A DNA stretch of 64,000 bases from Saccharothrix syringae (GTDB lineage: Bacteria > Actinomycetota > Actinomycetes > Mycobacteriales > Pseudonocardiaceae), in assembly GCF_009498035.1 (NCBI RefSeq), contig NZ_CP034550.1:10044001-10108000 (forward strand), given 5' to 3'. The position numbers and the translations under genes were made by a program. Shown in pieces: positions 18,491 to 28,054 of the stretch. Positions within the stretch are counted from its first letter, which is position 1. Each line of letters starts with the position of its first letter. The notes beneath the pieces were generated by a model. That model was not told the origin of the DNA and did no database searches. It saw only the letters and a program-made list of their open reading frames with translations.

Positions 18491-19839
18491 CCCCTCACGA
18501 TCGCCAGGACCTCGTCGCGCAGCTTCGCGACCGAGGCCGCGTCGGCGGCTTCGACGTTGAGCCGCAGCAGCGGCTCGGTGTTGGAGGCGCGCAGGTTGAA
18601 CCACGAGCCGTCGGGCAGGGCCACCGTCAGGCCGTCCAGCTCGTCCAGCTCGACGCCCTCGCGCCCGCCGAACTCGGCCTTGATCGCGGCCAGCCTGCCG
18701 TGCTGGTCGGCCACCGTCGAGTTGATCTCACCGGAGGCGGCGTAACGCTCGTAGGCGCTGGTCAGGGCCGACAGCGGGCCGTCCTGCTCGCCGAGGGCGG
18801 CCAGCACGTGCAGCGCGGCCAGCATGCCCGTGTCGGCGCGCCAGAAGTCGCGGAAGTAGTAGTGCGCGGAGTGCTCGCCGCCGAAGATCGCGCCGGTCCG
18901 GGCCATCTCCTGCTTGATGAAGGAGTGGCCGACGCGGGTGCGCACCGGGGTGCCGCCGTGCTCGCGCACGATCTCCGGCACCGCGTGCGAGGTGATCAGG
19001 TTGTGGATGACCGTGCCGCCCGGGTCCTTGGCCAGCTCGCGCACGGCCACCAGGCCGGTGATCGCGGACGGGGACACCGGCTCGCCGCGCTCGTCGACCA
19101 CGAAGCAGCGGTCGGCGTCGCCGTCGAAGGCCAGGCCCGCGTCGGCGCCGACCTCGCGCACCTTGGCCTGGAGGTCGACGATGTTCTTCGGGTCCAGCGG
19201 GTTGGCCTCGTGGTTGGGGAAGCTGCCGTCGAGCTCGAAGTACATCGGCACGACGTCGATCGGCAGGCCGTCGAAGACCTTCGGCACGGTGTGGCCGCCC
19301 ATGCCGTTGCCCGCGTCCACCACGACCTTCAGCGGGCGGCTGGACGTGAGGTCGACCAGTTCGCGCAGGTAGGCGGCGTACTCGGTGAGCATGTCGCGCT
19401 CGGTGACCGAGCCCTCGGCCACGCCCTCGGCGTCGGGCACGCCCCGCTCGACGTCCTCGCGGATCTGCGCCAGGCCGCTGTCCTGGCCGACCGGCGCGGC
19501 GCCCGCGCGGCACAGCTTGATGCCGTTGTACTTGGCCGGGTTGTGGGAGGCGGTGAACATCGCGCCGGGCAGGTCGAGCCTGCCGGAGGCGAAGTAGAGC
19601 ATGTCGGTGCTGGCCAGGCCGATGTTGATCACGTCGACGCCCTGGGCGGTCACGCCGTCGGCGAACGCGGCGGCCAGACCCGGCGAGGAGTCGCGCATGT
19701 CGTGGCCGATCACCACGGCGGAACCGCCGACCAGGCGCGCGAACGCCGCGCCGAAGTCGCGGACGACGTCCGCGTCCAGCTGCTCCCCGACTACACCGCG
19801 GATGTCGTACGCCTTGACGATGTCGGACAGATCGCGCAC
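18487..19839 (-). CDS. manB: Phosphomannomutase/phosphoglucomutase
   Basis: Converts mannose-6-phosphate to mannose-1-phosphate, the second step to GDP-mannose. The GTG at 19839 (GGGAG seven bases upstream) gives 450 residues and begins RDLSDIVKAYDIRGVVG as in the family. A GTG at 19845 is the alternative. The catalytic phosphoserine loop is MFTASHNPAKYNGIK, the magnesium site is LAFDGDADRC, the sugar-binding loop is GGEHSAH and the phosphate-binding loop is LRASNTEPLLRLN. The long open frame upstream to 20988 is an artefact of GC-rich sequence. Confidence 0.96.
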   Translation of the reverse strand: MRDLSDIVKAYDIRGVVGEQLDADVVRDFGAAFARLVGGSAVVIGHDMRDSSPGLAAAFADGVTAQGVDVINIGLASTDMLYFASGRLDLPGAMFTASHNPAKYNGIKLCRAGAAPVGQDSGLAQIREDVERGVPDAEGVAEGSVTERDMLTEYAAYLRELVDLTSSRPLKVVVDAGNGMGGHTVPKVFDGLPIDVVPMYFELDGSFPNHEANPLDPKNIVDLQAKVREVGADAGLAFDGDADRCFVVDERGEPVSPSAITGLVAVRELAKDPGGTVIHNLITSHAVPEIVREHGGTPVRTRVGHSFIKQEMARTGAIFGGEHSAHYYFRDFWRADTGMLAALHVLAALGEQDGPLSALTSAYERYAASGEINSTVADQHGRLAAIKAEFGGREGVELDELDGLTVALPDGSWFNLRASNTEPLLRLNVEAADAASVAKLRDEVLAIVRG

Positions 19840-19916
19840 GGCCACACTCCCAAGTTGGCTCTTGACACTGCCTCGGGAAGCGTACCGGCGCGCGCGTTCG
19901 CGTCGTGTTCGGTCGC

Positions 19917-20273
19917 TCAGTCTTCGTTGGGGTCGGGCAGAACCCGCAGGTGACCGCGCCTGATGGTGCCCGCGGGCACGTCGGGCACCTCGACCGCGGG
20001 GGTGCGGCCCGCCTCGCGCACGGCCTCCGCCAGGGCGGTCAGGTCGTCCACGGTCGGCTCGGGGGCCCGGAACTCGCCCTGGTGCCGCACGACCTCCCAG
20101 CCGCGCGGGGCGGTCAGCCGCAGGGCGTGCTCCTCGCAGAGGTCGTAGGAGTGCGGTTCGGAGTACGTCGCCAGGGGGCCCACGACCGCGGTGGAGTCCG
20201 CGTAGGCGTACGTGAGCGTGGCGACTGCCGGGTTCCCGCACCCGGTTCGCGAGCACCGTCTCACGCTCCGCAC
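19917..20273 (-). CDS. DUF3499 family protein
   Basis: A 118-residue protein equivalent in place and sequence to the conserved gene between manB and the metallopeptidase gene of other actinobacteria (Rv3258c in M. tuberculosis). GTG 20273 is used; GTG 20264 would give VRRCSRTGCG as the N-terminus and is equally plausible. Cysteines in RRCSRTGCGNPA and YDLCEEHALRL suggest a zinc knuckle. The middle block YAYADSTAVVGPLATYSEPH is highly characteristic. Biochemical role unknown. It is divergent from the metallopeptidase-like gene, with 147 bp between them. Confidence 0.9.
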   Translation of the reverse strand: MRSVRRCSRTGCGNPAVATLTYAYADSTAVVGPLATYSEPHSYDLCEEHALRLTAPRGWEVVRHQGEFRAPEPTVDDLTALAEAVREAGRTPAVEVPDVPAGTIRRGHLRVLPDPNED

Positions 20274-20420
20274 GGCGGGGACGATATCGCGTCCCGCGTC
20301 GGGTGTGTTGGATTACCTCCGGCGCGGCGCTGGAGGTGGTCGCGGACTTCGGCGAGTTGCCTGGTCGCGGAGGTACCCGGACGGGGCCGGACGGGGGACA
20401 ACTACCCTGGAGCCGTGGTG

Positions 20421-20867
20421 ATGGCTCGGGGTTCACGGCGGCAGGGCGCTCCGCGGCGCCGCAACCGCGACCGGCACGGGCGCGGGTTGCGCGGTCCGCT
20501 GTACCCGGCCAGCCTGCCGGCCGCGCGCAGCCGCGCCGAGCGGTTCGACGCGCTGGTGCTGGAGGCCCTGGAGCCCATCGAGGCCCGGTGGCGCACCGAG
20601 CTGACCCAGTTGGACGTGGCCGTCGACGACGTGCCCGACGTCGCGCCCAACGGCGACGACGGCGACGTGGTCGAGGACGGCAACGTGCCCCTGGCCCGCC
20701 TGGTGCCCGCCGGCACCGACCGCCGCGCCCGCATCGTCCTCTACCGGCGCCCGCTGGAGGCCCGCGCCAAGGACGGCGCCGACCTCTCCGACCTGGTCCA
20801 CGACGTCCTGGTCGAACAGGTGGCCAACTACCTGGGCCTCGACCCCGACGTGATCGACGGCGGCTGA
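20421..20867 (+). CDS. Metallopeptidase (zincin-like) family protein
   Basis: A 148-residue protein at the place of Rv3259, starting at ATG 20421 (TGGAG eight bases upstream; GTG at 20415 and 20418 are also in frame). The N-terminus is rich in arginine. The C-terminal DLVHDVLVEQVANYLGLDPD aligns with the zincin motif of this family but reads HDVLVEQ where proteases have HExxH, so the zinc site is degenerate and peptidase activity is doubtful. A repeat array and the end of a large glycosyltransferase gene follow. Confidence 0.82.
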   Translation: MARGSRRQGAPRRRNRDRHGRGLRGPLYPASLPAARSRAERFDALVLEALEPIEARWRTELTQLDVAVDDVPDVAPNGDDGDVVEDGNVPLARLVPAGTDRRARIVLYRRPLEARAKDGADLSDLVHDVLVEQVANYLGLDPDVIDGG

Positions 20868-20900
20868 CCCTCCCCAACGCACGCCACACAAGCCCCAACC

Positions 20901-21056
20901 GCATGACACGCGCGCCCCAACCGCATGACACGCGCGCCCTGAACGCATGACACGCCCGGCGCGAGAGCGCTTCCACCGGGCGTGTCATGCACTCAGGACC
21001 GGCGAGTCATGCGGTCCGGTCGGGCGTGTCATGCGCTCGGGGGTGGTGAGTTCTAC
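20901..21056. repeat. 22-bp-period repeat array A (inverted halves)
   Basis: The 11-base core GCATGACACGC occurs at 20901, 20923 and 20945, exactly 22 bp apart. Its reverse complement GCGTGTCATGC or a close variant then occurs at 20980, 21002 and 21024, with a weaker copy at 21046, again 22 bp apart. The array lies at the junction of the convergent zincin-like and giant GT2 genes. Its right half is inside the 3' end of the GT2 gene and supplies its stop codon. Arrays B and C share the core and period. Confidence 0.85.
20945..20990. terminator. Hairpin formed by inverted array cores
   Basis: GCATGACACGCCCGG (20945-20959) pairs perfectly with 20976-20990, leaving a 16-nt loop. It sits between the ends of two convergent genes and reaches into the last codons of the minus-strand one. 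It is likely a bidirectional terminator built from repeat units. Confidence 0.65.
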
Positions 21057-24000
21057 GTTCGCGGGGGGCGGGCGTTGGCGGGCGGGGATGGCGGTCAGGG
21101 CGGTGAAGAGGGCGGCGGCCGCCTGGAGGAGCAGCAGGAGTTCGCGGAGGGTGGAGGTGGCCTCGACGCGGACCTCCGAGGCCGTGGTGGGCAGGGTCAC
21201 ACCGACCAGGTGGCCCCAGGCGCGCACGGTGGCCACCTCGCGGCCGTCGACCCACGCGCGCCAGCCCGGTTCCTCCTCGGCGGCCAGCACGAGCAGGCGG
21301 CCCTCGGGACCCTCGGACACGCGCACGGCCACCTCGGGCGGTGCGGCCTCCACCGGGGCCGTGCCGGGCGCGCCCAGCTCGGTGGGCGGGTTGCCGCCGG
21401 TGCGGGCGCGCCGGGCCTGCTCGGGCGACAGCAGCACGGCGTTCCCCGCCGCGAGCTGCACCCGCAGGACGGGGCGGCCGTCGCTCAGGGACGGGGTCAC
21501 CGCCACCAGGTCGCCGGCGGCGTCGCGCAGCCGCTGCGCCGACTCCAGGTCCGGCACCACCACGAACGCCACCCCGGAGGCGGCGGCCTGGGCCAGGGCG
21601 ACGCGCGCCGCGTCCGGTGCGCCGCCGGTCAGCTCGCGCGTCCAGCGCTCCAGGCGGGCGGCGGCGGCCGGCACGGGCACGTAGTCGTCGTCGCCGAAGG
21701 CGGGTGGCCGGCCTGCCACCAGGCGTGCCGGGGTGCCCAGGACGAGCACCGCGCGGCCGGTCTCGGCCAGCTCCCGCGCCAGCGTCGACGGCAGCCGCAC
21801 CGGGTCGGCGGTCAGCGGGCCCGAGCGCAGGCCCAGCACGCCCGCACCGGCCATGACCAGCACCGACACCGCGCCGACCACCGAGACCACCCGCGGCGCC
21901 GGCACGGGCGCCACGTCACGCCGGAACGCCGACAGCACCACCCACAGCAGCCCCCAGCCGACCACCACCAGGGGCGCGCCGGTCCACCCCGGCTGCGCCG
22001 GCCCGCCGGGCAGCGGCACCACCGCCACGGTCCGCAGCACGATCACCGCGAACCCGCCGAGCACCACCACCGCCACCCCGGCCAGCATCGACCGGTGCGG
22101 CCGCAGCGCCGCGGCCGCCAGGGCGAGCACCACGACCGGCAGCCCGACCAGCGGCACCGCGCCCGGTCCGCCGGGCCGCAGGGCCACCAGGTCCACCAGC
22201 CCGACCGCGGGCGCCTCGACGAACGCGCCCACGCCGTGCAGCACCACCGACGGGTTCTGCAGCACCACCGCGGGCCACGGCAGCAGCAGCGCCATCGGCA
22301 GCAGGACCACCGTGAACAGCGACGCCACCCGCCGCCGCCCGTCGCCGGGCCGCCCCGGCACCACGACGAACCCGGCCAGCGCCGCCAGCGCCACCAGCGC
22401 GTGCACCAGCGGCGAGAACGCGCCCACCGCGGCCACCCCCAGCGCCGTGCCCGACGCCACCGGCAGCCACGCCGCGCCCGCACCGCCGCGCAGCACCGAC
22501 ACCACCCCGGCGAACACCGGCGGCAGCAGCACGTGCACCACCACCACGTCCAGCCGCCCCTGGGCGACCGCCGCCGTCGCCGCGGGCAGCAGCGCGTACC
22601 CGGCGGCCACCACCGCGCGCACCGGCCGCCGCACGGGCAGCCGCCGCGTCGCCGCGTACGCGGCCAGCCCGGCCAGCGGCGCGTCGCCGAGGAGCAGCAC
22701 CGCCACCAGCACGGTCGGCGACCCGAGCAGCACGCCCACCGAGCCCAGCACGGCCAGCGCGGCGGGCGCGGGCGCGGTGGTCCCGCCCGCCACGGGGTGC
22801 CAGGACGCCAGGTACGCCGACCAGGTCGAGGCCAGGTCGCCCACGGGCAGCAGCCGCCCGCCCGCCAGGTCCGGGCCCAGTCGGCCGGCGTTGGCCAGCA
22901 GCCCGAACAGGGTCAGCCCGAGCACCAGCAGCAGCGCCGGTCCGAGCACCACCGACCGCAGCACCCGCGCCCGGTCGACCTCGACGAACACGATCCCCGG
23001 CACGGGCGCCGGCGTGCCGCGCGGCACCGGTGACGGGCGCGGGCGGGGCGAGGGCCGCAGACCGGGCGCCGGCGCCTCCACCGGCACGGTCACCGCGGGC
23101 CGCCGCAGCCCGCCCGTCGCCCGGGCGGGCCGCCGCCGCGACAGCACGCCCGCGGGCAGCGCCGCCGGGCCCACCGGCGGTCGATCCACTTCGGACGGCA
23201 GCGACCACGCGGCGGGGCGGCTGTCGTCGTCGGGCAGCCTGCCCAGCGCCAGGTCGGCCTCGACGCGCCGCCGGATCAGGTGGGCCGCGGCGGCGTGGAC
23301 CGCGTTGCGCAACCGGGTGAGCCGGCTGGTGGCCAGCCCGCGCACCACGCCGTGCGCCGACCGCTCGGCACGCCCCGCCAGCAGCCGCGCCCGCCCGCCC
23401 AGCAGGTACCGCAGCGCGCCCAGCTCGGCGCGCGCGTCGGAGAACCGCCGCAGCAGCAGGAAGCCCAGGGCGCGCAGCACCGCCAGCACCGCGATCCGCG
23501 GCAGCCCCAGGGCGAACGACAGCGCACCGCAGTTGACCAGGAACGTCCGCAGCCCGTGGGCCCGGTCCACCGCGCGCGTCGGCGCCGCGACCGCGTCCAC
23601 CCGCCGCAGGCCCCGGCCGGCCGCGCAGGCGTGCCGCATCCGCGCCACCGGCACGGACAGCACCAGGTGGCCGGCCAGGTTGGCCCGCCAGCCGAAGTCG
23701 AGGTCGTCGCGCAGCAGCGGCAGCGCCCGGTCGTAGCCGCCGAGCTCGTCCCACGCCGCGCGCCGCACCAGGGAACCGGCCGAGGGCACCGCCAGGGCCT
23801 CGGTGCTCTGCTGGAACGCCCCGACCGGCTCCGCCGCGCCGATGCCGGTCTGCCGGTGGCCGGACGCGTCGGTGGACAGCCCGGCCTCCACGACCAGCCG
23901 CGGGTCGGCCCAGTCCAGGCTCAGCGGGCCCAGCACGGCCGCCGAGGGCGACACCTCGGCCGCGGTCAGCAGCGCGGCCAGGCAGTCGGGTTCCGGCGCG

Positions 24001-24332
24001 CAGTCGTCGTGCAGCAGCCACACCCACGCGCCCGGGTCGCCCCAGCGCTGCACGGCGTGCTCCACGGCGGCGCGCACGGCCTCGCCGAAGCCGGTGTCGC
24101 GCGGCAGCTCCAGCACGCCGTCGATCACCCGATCGGTACCTTCGGAAGCCTCGGCGAGCAGCCGCGCGGTCCCGTCGACCGAGCCGGTGTCGACCGCCAC
24201 CACGTGCCGCGGCCGGGGGCGTTGCGCGCCCAGCGCCGAGAGCGCCGCGCCGAGCCAGCGCTCGCCGTCGTGGCACACCAGCACCGCCAGCACGGGCGCG
24301 GTGCGTAGCCGTGGAGCAGCCCCGCTCGTCAA
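20985..24332 (-). CDS. Large GT2 family glycosyltransferase with multi-pass membrane domain
   Basis: A 1115-residue protein starting at TTG 24332, with GGAG six bases upstream. Residues 12-240 are a GT-A family 2 domain: LAVLVCHDGERWLGAALSAL, VDTGSVDGT, WLLHDDCAPEPD (DxD-like) and LLRDDLDFGWRANLAGH. From about residue 430 on there are ten or more hydrophobic segments, then a soluble region with a beta-rich tail (FVVVPDLESAQRLRDAAGD, EEPGWRAWVDGREVATVRAW). This architecture recurs in actinobacteria divergent from whiB2 and suggests membrane-linked glycan assembly, with a polyprenyl-linked donor or acceptor. The last 20-odd residues are encoded by a 22-bp repeat array and look non-conserved. 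Confidence 0.85.
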   Translation of the reverse strand: MTSGAAPRLRTAPVLAVLVCHDGERWLGAALSALGAQRPRPRHVVAVDTGSVDGTARLLAEASEGTDRVIDGVLELPRDTGFGEAVRAAVEHAVQRWGDPGAWVWLLHDDCAPEPDCLAALLTAAEVSPSAAVLGPLSLDWADPRLVVEAGLSTDASGHRQTGIGAAEPVGAFQQSTEALAVPSAGSLVRRAAWDELGGYDRALPLLRDDLDFGWRANLAGHLVLSVPVARMRHACAAGRGLRRVDAVAAPTRAVDRAHGLRTFLVNCGALSFALGLPRIAVLAVLRALGFLLLRRFSDARAELGALRYLLGGRARLLAGRAERSAHGVVRGLATSRLTRLRNAVHAAAAHLIRRRVEADLALGRLPDDDSRPAAWSLPSEVDRPPVGPAALPAGVLSRRRPARATGGLRRPAVTVPVEAPAPGLRPSPRPRPSPVPRGTPAPVPGIVFVEVDRARVLRSVVLGPALLLVLGLTLFGLLANAGRLGPDLAGGRLLPVGDLASTWSAYLASWHPVAGGTTAPAPAALAVLGSVGVLLGSPTVLVAVLLLGDAPLAGLAAYAATRRLPVRRPVRAVVAAGYALLPAATAAVAQGRLDVVVVHVLLPPVFAGVVSVLRGGAGAAWLPVASGTALGVAAVGAFSPLVHALVALAALAGFVVVPGRPGDGRRRVASLFTVVLLPMALLLPWPAVVLQNPSVVLHGVGAFVEAPAVGLVDLVALRPGGPGAVPLVGLPVVVLALAAAALRPHRSMLAGVAVVVLGGFAVIVLRTVAVVPLPGGPAQPGWTGAPLVVVGWGLLWVVLSAFRRDVAPVPAPRVVSVVGAVSVLVMAGAGVLGLRSGPLTADPVRLPSTLARELAETGRAVLVLGTPARLVAGRPPAFGDDDYVPVPAAAARLERWTRELTGGAPDAARVALAQAAASGVAFVVVPDLESAQRLRDAAGDLVAVTPSLSDGRPVLRVQLAAGNAVLLSPEQARRARTGGNPPTELGAPGTAPVEAAPPEVAVRVSEGPEGRLLVLAAEEEPGWRAWVDGREVATVRAWGHLVGVTLPTTASEVRVEATSTLRELLLLLQAAAALFTALTAIPARQRPPPANVELTTPERMTRPTGPHDSPVLSA

Positions 24333-24399
24333 GTGCCGCTCCTAGTTCGTCCGACTACGCCGTGGGACGACCACGGTAAGCCAGGACGACCTCAGGCGA

Positions 24400-24720
24400 T
24401 CACACGGCGCGCTTCTTGAGCTTCCTCCGCTCGCGCTCGGACAACCCGCCCCAGATGCCGAACCGCTCGTCGTGCTGCAGCGCGTACTCCAGGCACTCGG
24501 CGCGCACCTCGCAGCCGAGGCAGATCCGCTTGGCCTCCCTGGTGGAGCCGCCCTTCTCGGGGAAGAACGCCTCGGGGTCCGTCTGCGCGCACAGGGCGCG
24601 CTCCTGCCAGTCCTGCTCATCGGTCACGTCGAACAGGTCGAGCACGACCGGCTCCGGTGCCGGGACGTCCCCGTCCACGATGTGACCCCCGTCGAGTTCC
24701 CGGTCAAAGGGTTCCTGCAC
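24400..24720 (-). CDS. WhiB family iron-sulfur transcription factor (WhiB2-type)
   Basis: A 106-residue regulator. The GTG at 24720 follows GGAGG at good distance. The frame is open further upstream without a better start. Four cysteines (44, 67, 70 and 76: ALCAQTDPEAFFPEKGG, ICLGCEVRAEC) bind a 4Fe-4S cluster, GIWGGLSERERR is the turn that contacts sigma factor and the C-terminus is basic for DNA binding. It closely matches M. tuberculosis WhiB2 (EAFFPEKGGSTREAK), essential for septation. Position between the mannose genes and fbiA is also conserved. About 265 bp of leader separates it from the divergent M50 gene. Confidence 0.93.
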   Translation of the reverse strand: MQEPFDRELDGGHIVDGDVPAPEPVVLDLFDVTDEQDWQERALCAQTDPEAFFPEKGGSTREAKRICLGCEVRAECLEYALQHDERFGIWGGLSERERRKLKKRAV

Positions 24721-24986
24721 AGTCCGCCTCCTCGCCTTCCGCTCTCCCCGGTTGGCGGACACCACTCGCCGTCCCCACAACGACGAATGACACCGATGTG
24801 ATTACACCTGTGTCACAACACCCGGTCAAGCCGAGTCCACAGGACGGGGGACATTCGCGCAGATGGCCGCAGGGGCGCCGGCCAGTGGTACGGACGGTGA
24901 TTGCGGTGGTGCGGGCCGCGCCGGCGCTTTCCCGAACGGCGCAGCGGCCGAGTTGCCCGTACCCCGATCGGGGAGGCCACACTGGT

Positions 24987-25736
24987 GTGGTGAAGCGATC
25001 AGGGGTACGTCCCAGTCCACTGTTCCTCAGCCTGCTCGCGGTGACGGTGGCGGGCGCCGCGCTGACCCTGTTCGACGGCGCCCTGCTGACCCTGGGCACG
25101 GTCCTGTTCGTGCTCGGCGGCTGGGCGGTTTCGCTGTGCCTGCACGAATTCGGTCACGCGATCGTGGCCTATCGGGGCGGCGATCACGCGGTCAGGGCGA
25201 AGGGCTACCTGACGCTGGACATCCGCCGGTACACCGACCCGGTGTTCAGCATCGTGCTGCCGCTGGTGCTGCTGGCGTTCGGCGGCATCCCGCTGCCGGG
25301 CGGCGCGGTGTGGATCAACCACCACTCGCTGCGCGACCGGCGGGTGGAGTCGCTGGTGTCGCTGGCCGGGCCGGTGAGCAACCTCGTGATCGGCGCGCTG
25401 CTGGTGGCGGCGGTGGCGCTGTTCGACCCCGCGCCGGGCCTGGGCGCGGCGCTGTCCTACCTGGCCGCGGTGCAGGTCATCGCGTTCGTGCTGAACATCC
25501 TGCCGATCCCCGGCCTGGACGGCTGGGGCGCGATCGAGCCCTACATGTCGTACTCGGCGCGCCAGTTCGGCGCCAAGGCGCGGCCGTGGGCGCCGTTCGT
25601 GCTGTTCGCCGTGCTGATCGGGTTCCCGACCATCGGCGCCCTGTTCTTCGACGCGTCGTACTCGCTGTTCGAGCTGATCGGGGGCGACGGCGTGCTGGCC
25701 TACTTCGGGCAGGACACCTTCCTGTTCTGGCGCTGA
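24987..25736 (+). CDS. Site-2 protease family (M50) membrane metalloprotease
   Basis: A 249-residue intramembrane protease with about six helices. GTG 24987 or the adjacent in-frame GTG 24990 is the start; GGGAGG lies 10 bases upstream of the first. The zinc site is HEFGH (residues 53-57) in the second helix, completed by the Asp of ILPIPGLDGWG (near 178). There is no PDZ domain, so it belongs to the compact rhomboid-like S2P group. Such enzymes cut membrane proteins, for example anti-sigma factors, within the bilayer. Its position between whiB2 and fbiA is noted but the substrate is unknown. Confidence 0.9.
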   Translation: MVKRSGVRPSPLFLSLLAVTVAGAALTLFDGALLTLGTVLFVLGGWAVSLCLHEFGHAIVAYRGGDHAVRAKGYLTLDIRRYTDPVFSIVLPLVLLAFGGIPLPGGAVWINHHSLRDRRVESLVSLAGPVSNLVIGALLVAAVALFDPAPGLGAALSYLAAVQVIAFVLNILPIPGLDGWGAIEPYMSYSARQFGAKARPWAPFVLFAVLIGFPTIGALFFDASYSLFELIGGDGVLAYFGQDTFLFWR

Positions 25737-25761
25737 CGGCCAGGTGGGAGGATGGCGTCCC

Positions 25762-26727
25762 GTGAAGGTCGTCGTACTGGTGGGCGGGGTTGGCGGGGCG
25801 CGGTTCCTGACGGGGCTCAAGCAGCTCCTGGCCGGTCCGGAGCACGGGATCACCGCCGTGGTGAACACGGGTGACGACGTGTGGATGCACGGGTTGCGGA
25901 TCTGCCCCGACCTGGACACCTGCATGTACACCCTGGGTGGCGGCATCGACGCCGAGCGCGGCTGGGGCCGGGCCGGCGAGACGTGGTCGGTCAAGGAGGA
26001 GCTGGCGGCCTACGGCGCGGAGCCGACGTGGTTCGGCCTGGGCGACCGGGACATCGCCACGCACCTGGTGCGGACCCGGATGCTGCGGGCGGGCTACCCG
26101 CTGTCGGCGGTGACCGAGGCGCTGTGCGCCCGGTGGGAGCCCGGCGTGCGGCTGCTGCCGATGTCGGACGACCGGGTCGAGACGCACGTGGTCGTGGAGG
26201 TCGACGGCGAGGAGCGGGCGATCCACTTCCAGGAGTGGTGGGTGCGGCACCGGGCCGCGCTGCCCGCGCGGTCGTTCGCCTCGGTCGGCGCGGAGACCGC
26301 GACGCCGGCGCCCGGCGTGCTGGAGGCGGTCGCGGAGGCCGACGCGGTGCTGTTCGCGCCGTCCAACCCGGTGGTCAGCGTGGGCACGATCCTGGCCGTG
26401 CCGGGCCTGCGCGACGCGTTGCGCAAGACCGAGGCCGGGGTGGTGGGCCTGTCGCCCATCATCGGCGGCAGGCCGCTGCGCGGGATGGCCGACGCGTGCC
26501 TGTCGGCGATCGGCGTGGACACCTCCGCCGAGGCGGTCGGCAGGCACTACGGCTCGCGCAAGACCACCAAGGACGGCGTGCTGGACGGCTGGCTGGTGCA
26601 CACCGGCGACCGCTGCGACGTGCCGGGCGTGGCCGTGCGGGCGGTGCCGCTGCTGATGTCCGATGTGGACGCGACCGCCGCGATGGCGAAGGCGGCCCTG
26701 GAGCTGGCCGGTGTCGGCGTTGACTGA
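25762..26727 (+). CDS. fbiA: 2-phospho-L-lactate / phosphoenolpyruvate transferase (F420 biosynthesis)
   Basis: Transfers the phosphoenolpyruvyl (or phospholactyl) group from its GDP-activated form to the deazaflavin Fo, giving dehydro-F420-0 or F420-0. The GTG at 25762 gives 321 residues. [20 protein letters not shown] is the N-terminal nucleotide-binding loop of CofD/Fbi[20 protein letters not shown] is the metal and Fo-site block and [14 protein letters not shown] is the third signature. It overlaps fbiB by 17 bp. The F420 cofactor serves redox enzymes typical of actinobacteria. Confidence 0.96.
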   Translation: MKVVVLVGGVGGARFLTGLKQLLAGPEHGITAVVNTGDDVWMHGLRICPDLDTCMYTLGGGIDAERGWGRAGETWSVKEELAAYGAEPTWFGLGDRDIATHLVRTRMLRAGYPLSAVTEALCARWEPGVRLLPMSDDRVETHVVVEVDGEERAIHFQEWWVRHRAALPARSFASVGAETATPAPGVLEAVAEADAVLFAPSNPVVSVGTILAVPGLRDALRKTEAGVVGLSPIIGGRPLRGMADACLSAIGVDTSAEAVGRHYGSRKTTKDGVLDGWLVHTGDRCDVPGVAVRAVPLLMSDVDATAAMAKAALELAGVGVD

Positions 26728-28054
26728 CCACGCCGCCGAGGGCGCGGTGACCCTGCTGCCGGTGCCGGGCCTGCCCGAGTTCCGGCCCGGTGACGACCTG
26801 GCGGGCGCGATCGCGGCCGCCGCGCCGTGGCTGCGCGACGGCGACGTCGTCGTGGTGACGTCCAAGGTGCTGTCCAAAGTGGAAGGTCGGCTGGTGCCGG
26901 TGCCGACCGACCCGGAGGCGCGGGACGCGATCCGGCGCGAGTGGGTCTCGGCCGAGGCGGTGCGCGTGCTGGCGCGCCGCGGGCGCACCCTGATCACCGA
27001 GAACAAGCTGGGCATCGTGCAGGCGGCGTCCGGGGTGGACGCGTCGAACGTGGCCGGCGACGAGATCGCGCTGCTGCCGGTGGACCCGGACGGCTCGGCG
27101 GCGGCGCTGCGCGCGGCGCTGCTCGACCTGCTGGGCGTGCGCGTGGCCGTGGTGGTGACCGACACCATGGGGCGGGCCTGGCGGGTGGGCCAGACCGACG
27201 CGGCGATCGGTGCGTCGGGGCTGGCCGTGCTGCACCGCTACGCCGGGTCGGTGGACCGGCAGGGCAACTCGCTGGTGGTCACCGAGGTGGCCGTGGCCGA
27301 CGAGGTCGCCGCGGCGGCCGACCTGGTCAAGGGCAAGCTGGGCGCGGTGCCGGTGGCGGTGGTGCGCGGGCTGCCGGTGGCCGACGACGGCTCCACGGCG
27401 CGCGACCTGGCCCGGCCCGTGGAGGACGACCTGTTCCGGCTGGGCACCGCCGAGGCGGTGGCGCGCGGTCGGGCCGAGGCGGTGCTGCTGCGGCGCTCGG
27501 TGCGGGCGTTCACGGCGGAGCCGGTGGACCCCGAGGCGATCCGGCGGGCCGTGGCGGTGGCGCTGACCGCGCCCGCGCCGCACCACACGCGGCCGGTGCG
27601 GTTCGTGCGGCTGACCGGGCGGCGCGCGGAGCTGCTGGCGGCCATGCGGCGGCAGTGGGAGGCCGACCTGCGGGCCGACGGGCTGGACGGGGACCGGGTG
27701 GCGCGGCGGACGTCCCGGGGCGACTTCCTGCGGGACGCGCCGGAGGTCGTGGTGCCGTTCCTGGTGCGCGAGGGCGCGCACAGCTACCCGGACGCGCGGC
27801 GCGCGGGGGCCGAGCGGGCGATGTTCACCGTCGCGGGCGGTGCGGCGGTGCAGGGGCTGCTGGTGGCGCTGGCCGCCGAGGGGCTCGGGTCGTGCTGGGT
27901 GTCCTCGACGCTGTTCTGCGCGGACGTGGTGCGCTCGGTGCTGGACCTGCCGGCGGACTGGGAGCCGCTGGGCGCGGTGGCGGTCGGCCACCCGGTGGAG
28001 GAGCTGGCGCCGCGGGCACCGCGCGAGCCGGACGAGGGGTACCTGGAGCTGTGA
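26711..28054 (+). CDS. fbiB: Coenzyme F420-0:L-glutamate ligase, bifunctional FbiB
   Basis: Adds the poly-gamma-glutamate tail to F420-0 and, through its second domain, reduces dehydro-F420. The GTG at 26711 (GGAG upstream) gives 447 residues, near 448 in M. tuberculosis. The first 245 residues are the CofE ligase ([56 protein letters not shown]). The remainder is the FMN-binding nitroreductase-like domain ([33 protein letters not shown]). It overlaps fbiA at the 5' end and the NUDIX gene at the 3' end (GTGA), so the three genes form one translational unit. Confidence 0.96.
   Translation: MSALTDHAAEGAVTLLPVPGLPEFRPGDDLAGAIAAAAPWLRDGDVVVVTSKVLSKVEGRLVPVPTDPEARDAIRREWVSAEAVRVLARRGRTLITENKLGIVQAASGVDASNVAGDEIALLPVDPDGSAAALRAALLDLLGVRVAVVVTDTMGRAWRVGQTDAAIGASGLAVLHRYAGSVDRQGNSLVVTEVAVADEVAAAADLVKGKLGAVPVAVVRGLPVADDGSTARDLARPVEDDLFRLGTAEAVARGRAEAVLLRRSVRAFTAEPVDPEAIRRAVAVALTAPAPHHTRPVRFVRLTGRRAELLAAMRRQWEADLRADGLDGDRVARRTSRGDFLRDAPEVVVPFLVREGAHSYPDARRAGAERAMFTVAGGAAVQGLLVALAAEGLGSCWVSSTLFCADVVRSVLDLPADWEPLGAVAVGHPVEELAPRAPREPDEGYLEL

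Noticed and set aside
21733..23736. Long plus-strand frame rich in Thr, Ser and Arg
   Set aside because: It lies antisense to the giant GT2 gene and shows only the amino-acid bias of a shadow frame.
24797..24817. CRP-like dyad TGTGA-N11-TCACA upstream of whiB2
   Set aside because: The spacing is 11 instead of 6 bp and the match is only to five-base arms, so it is not convincing as a Crp site.
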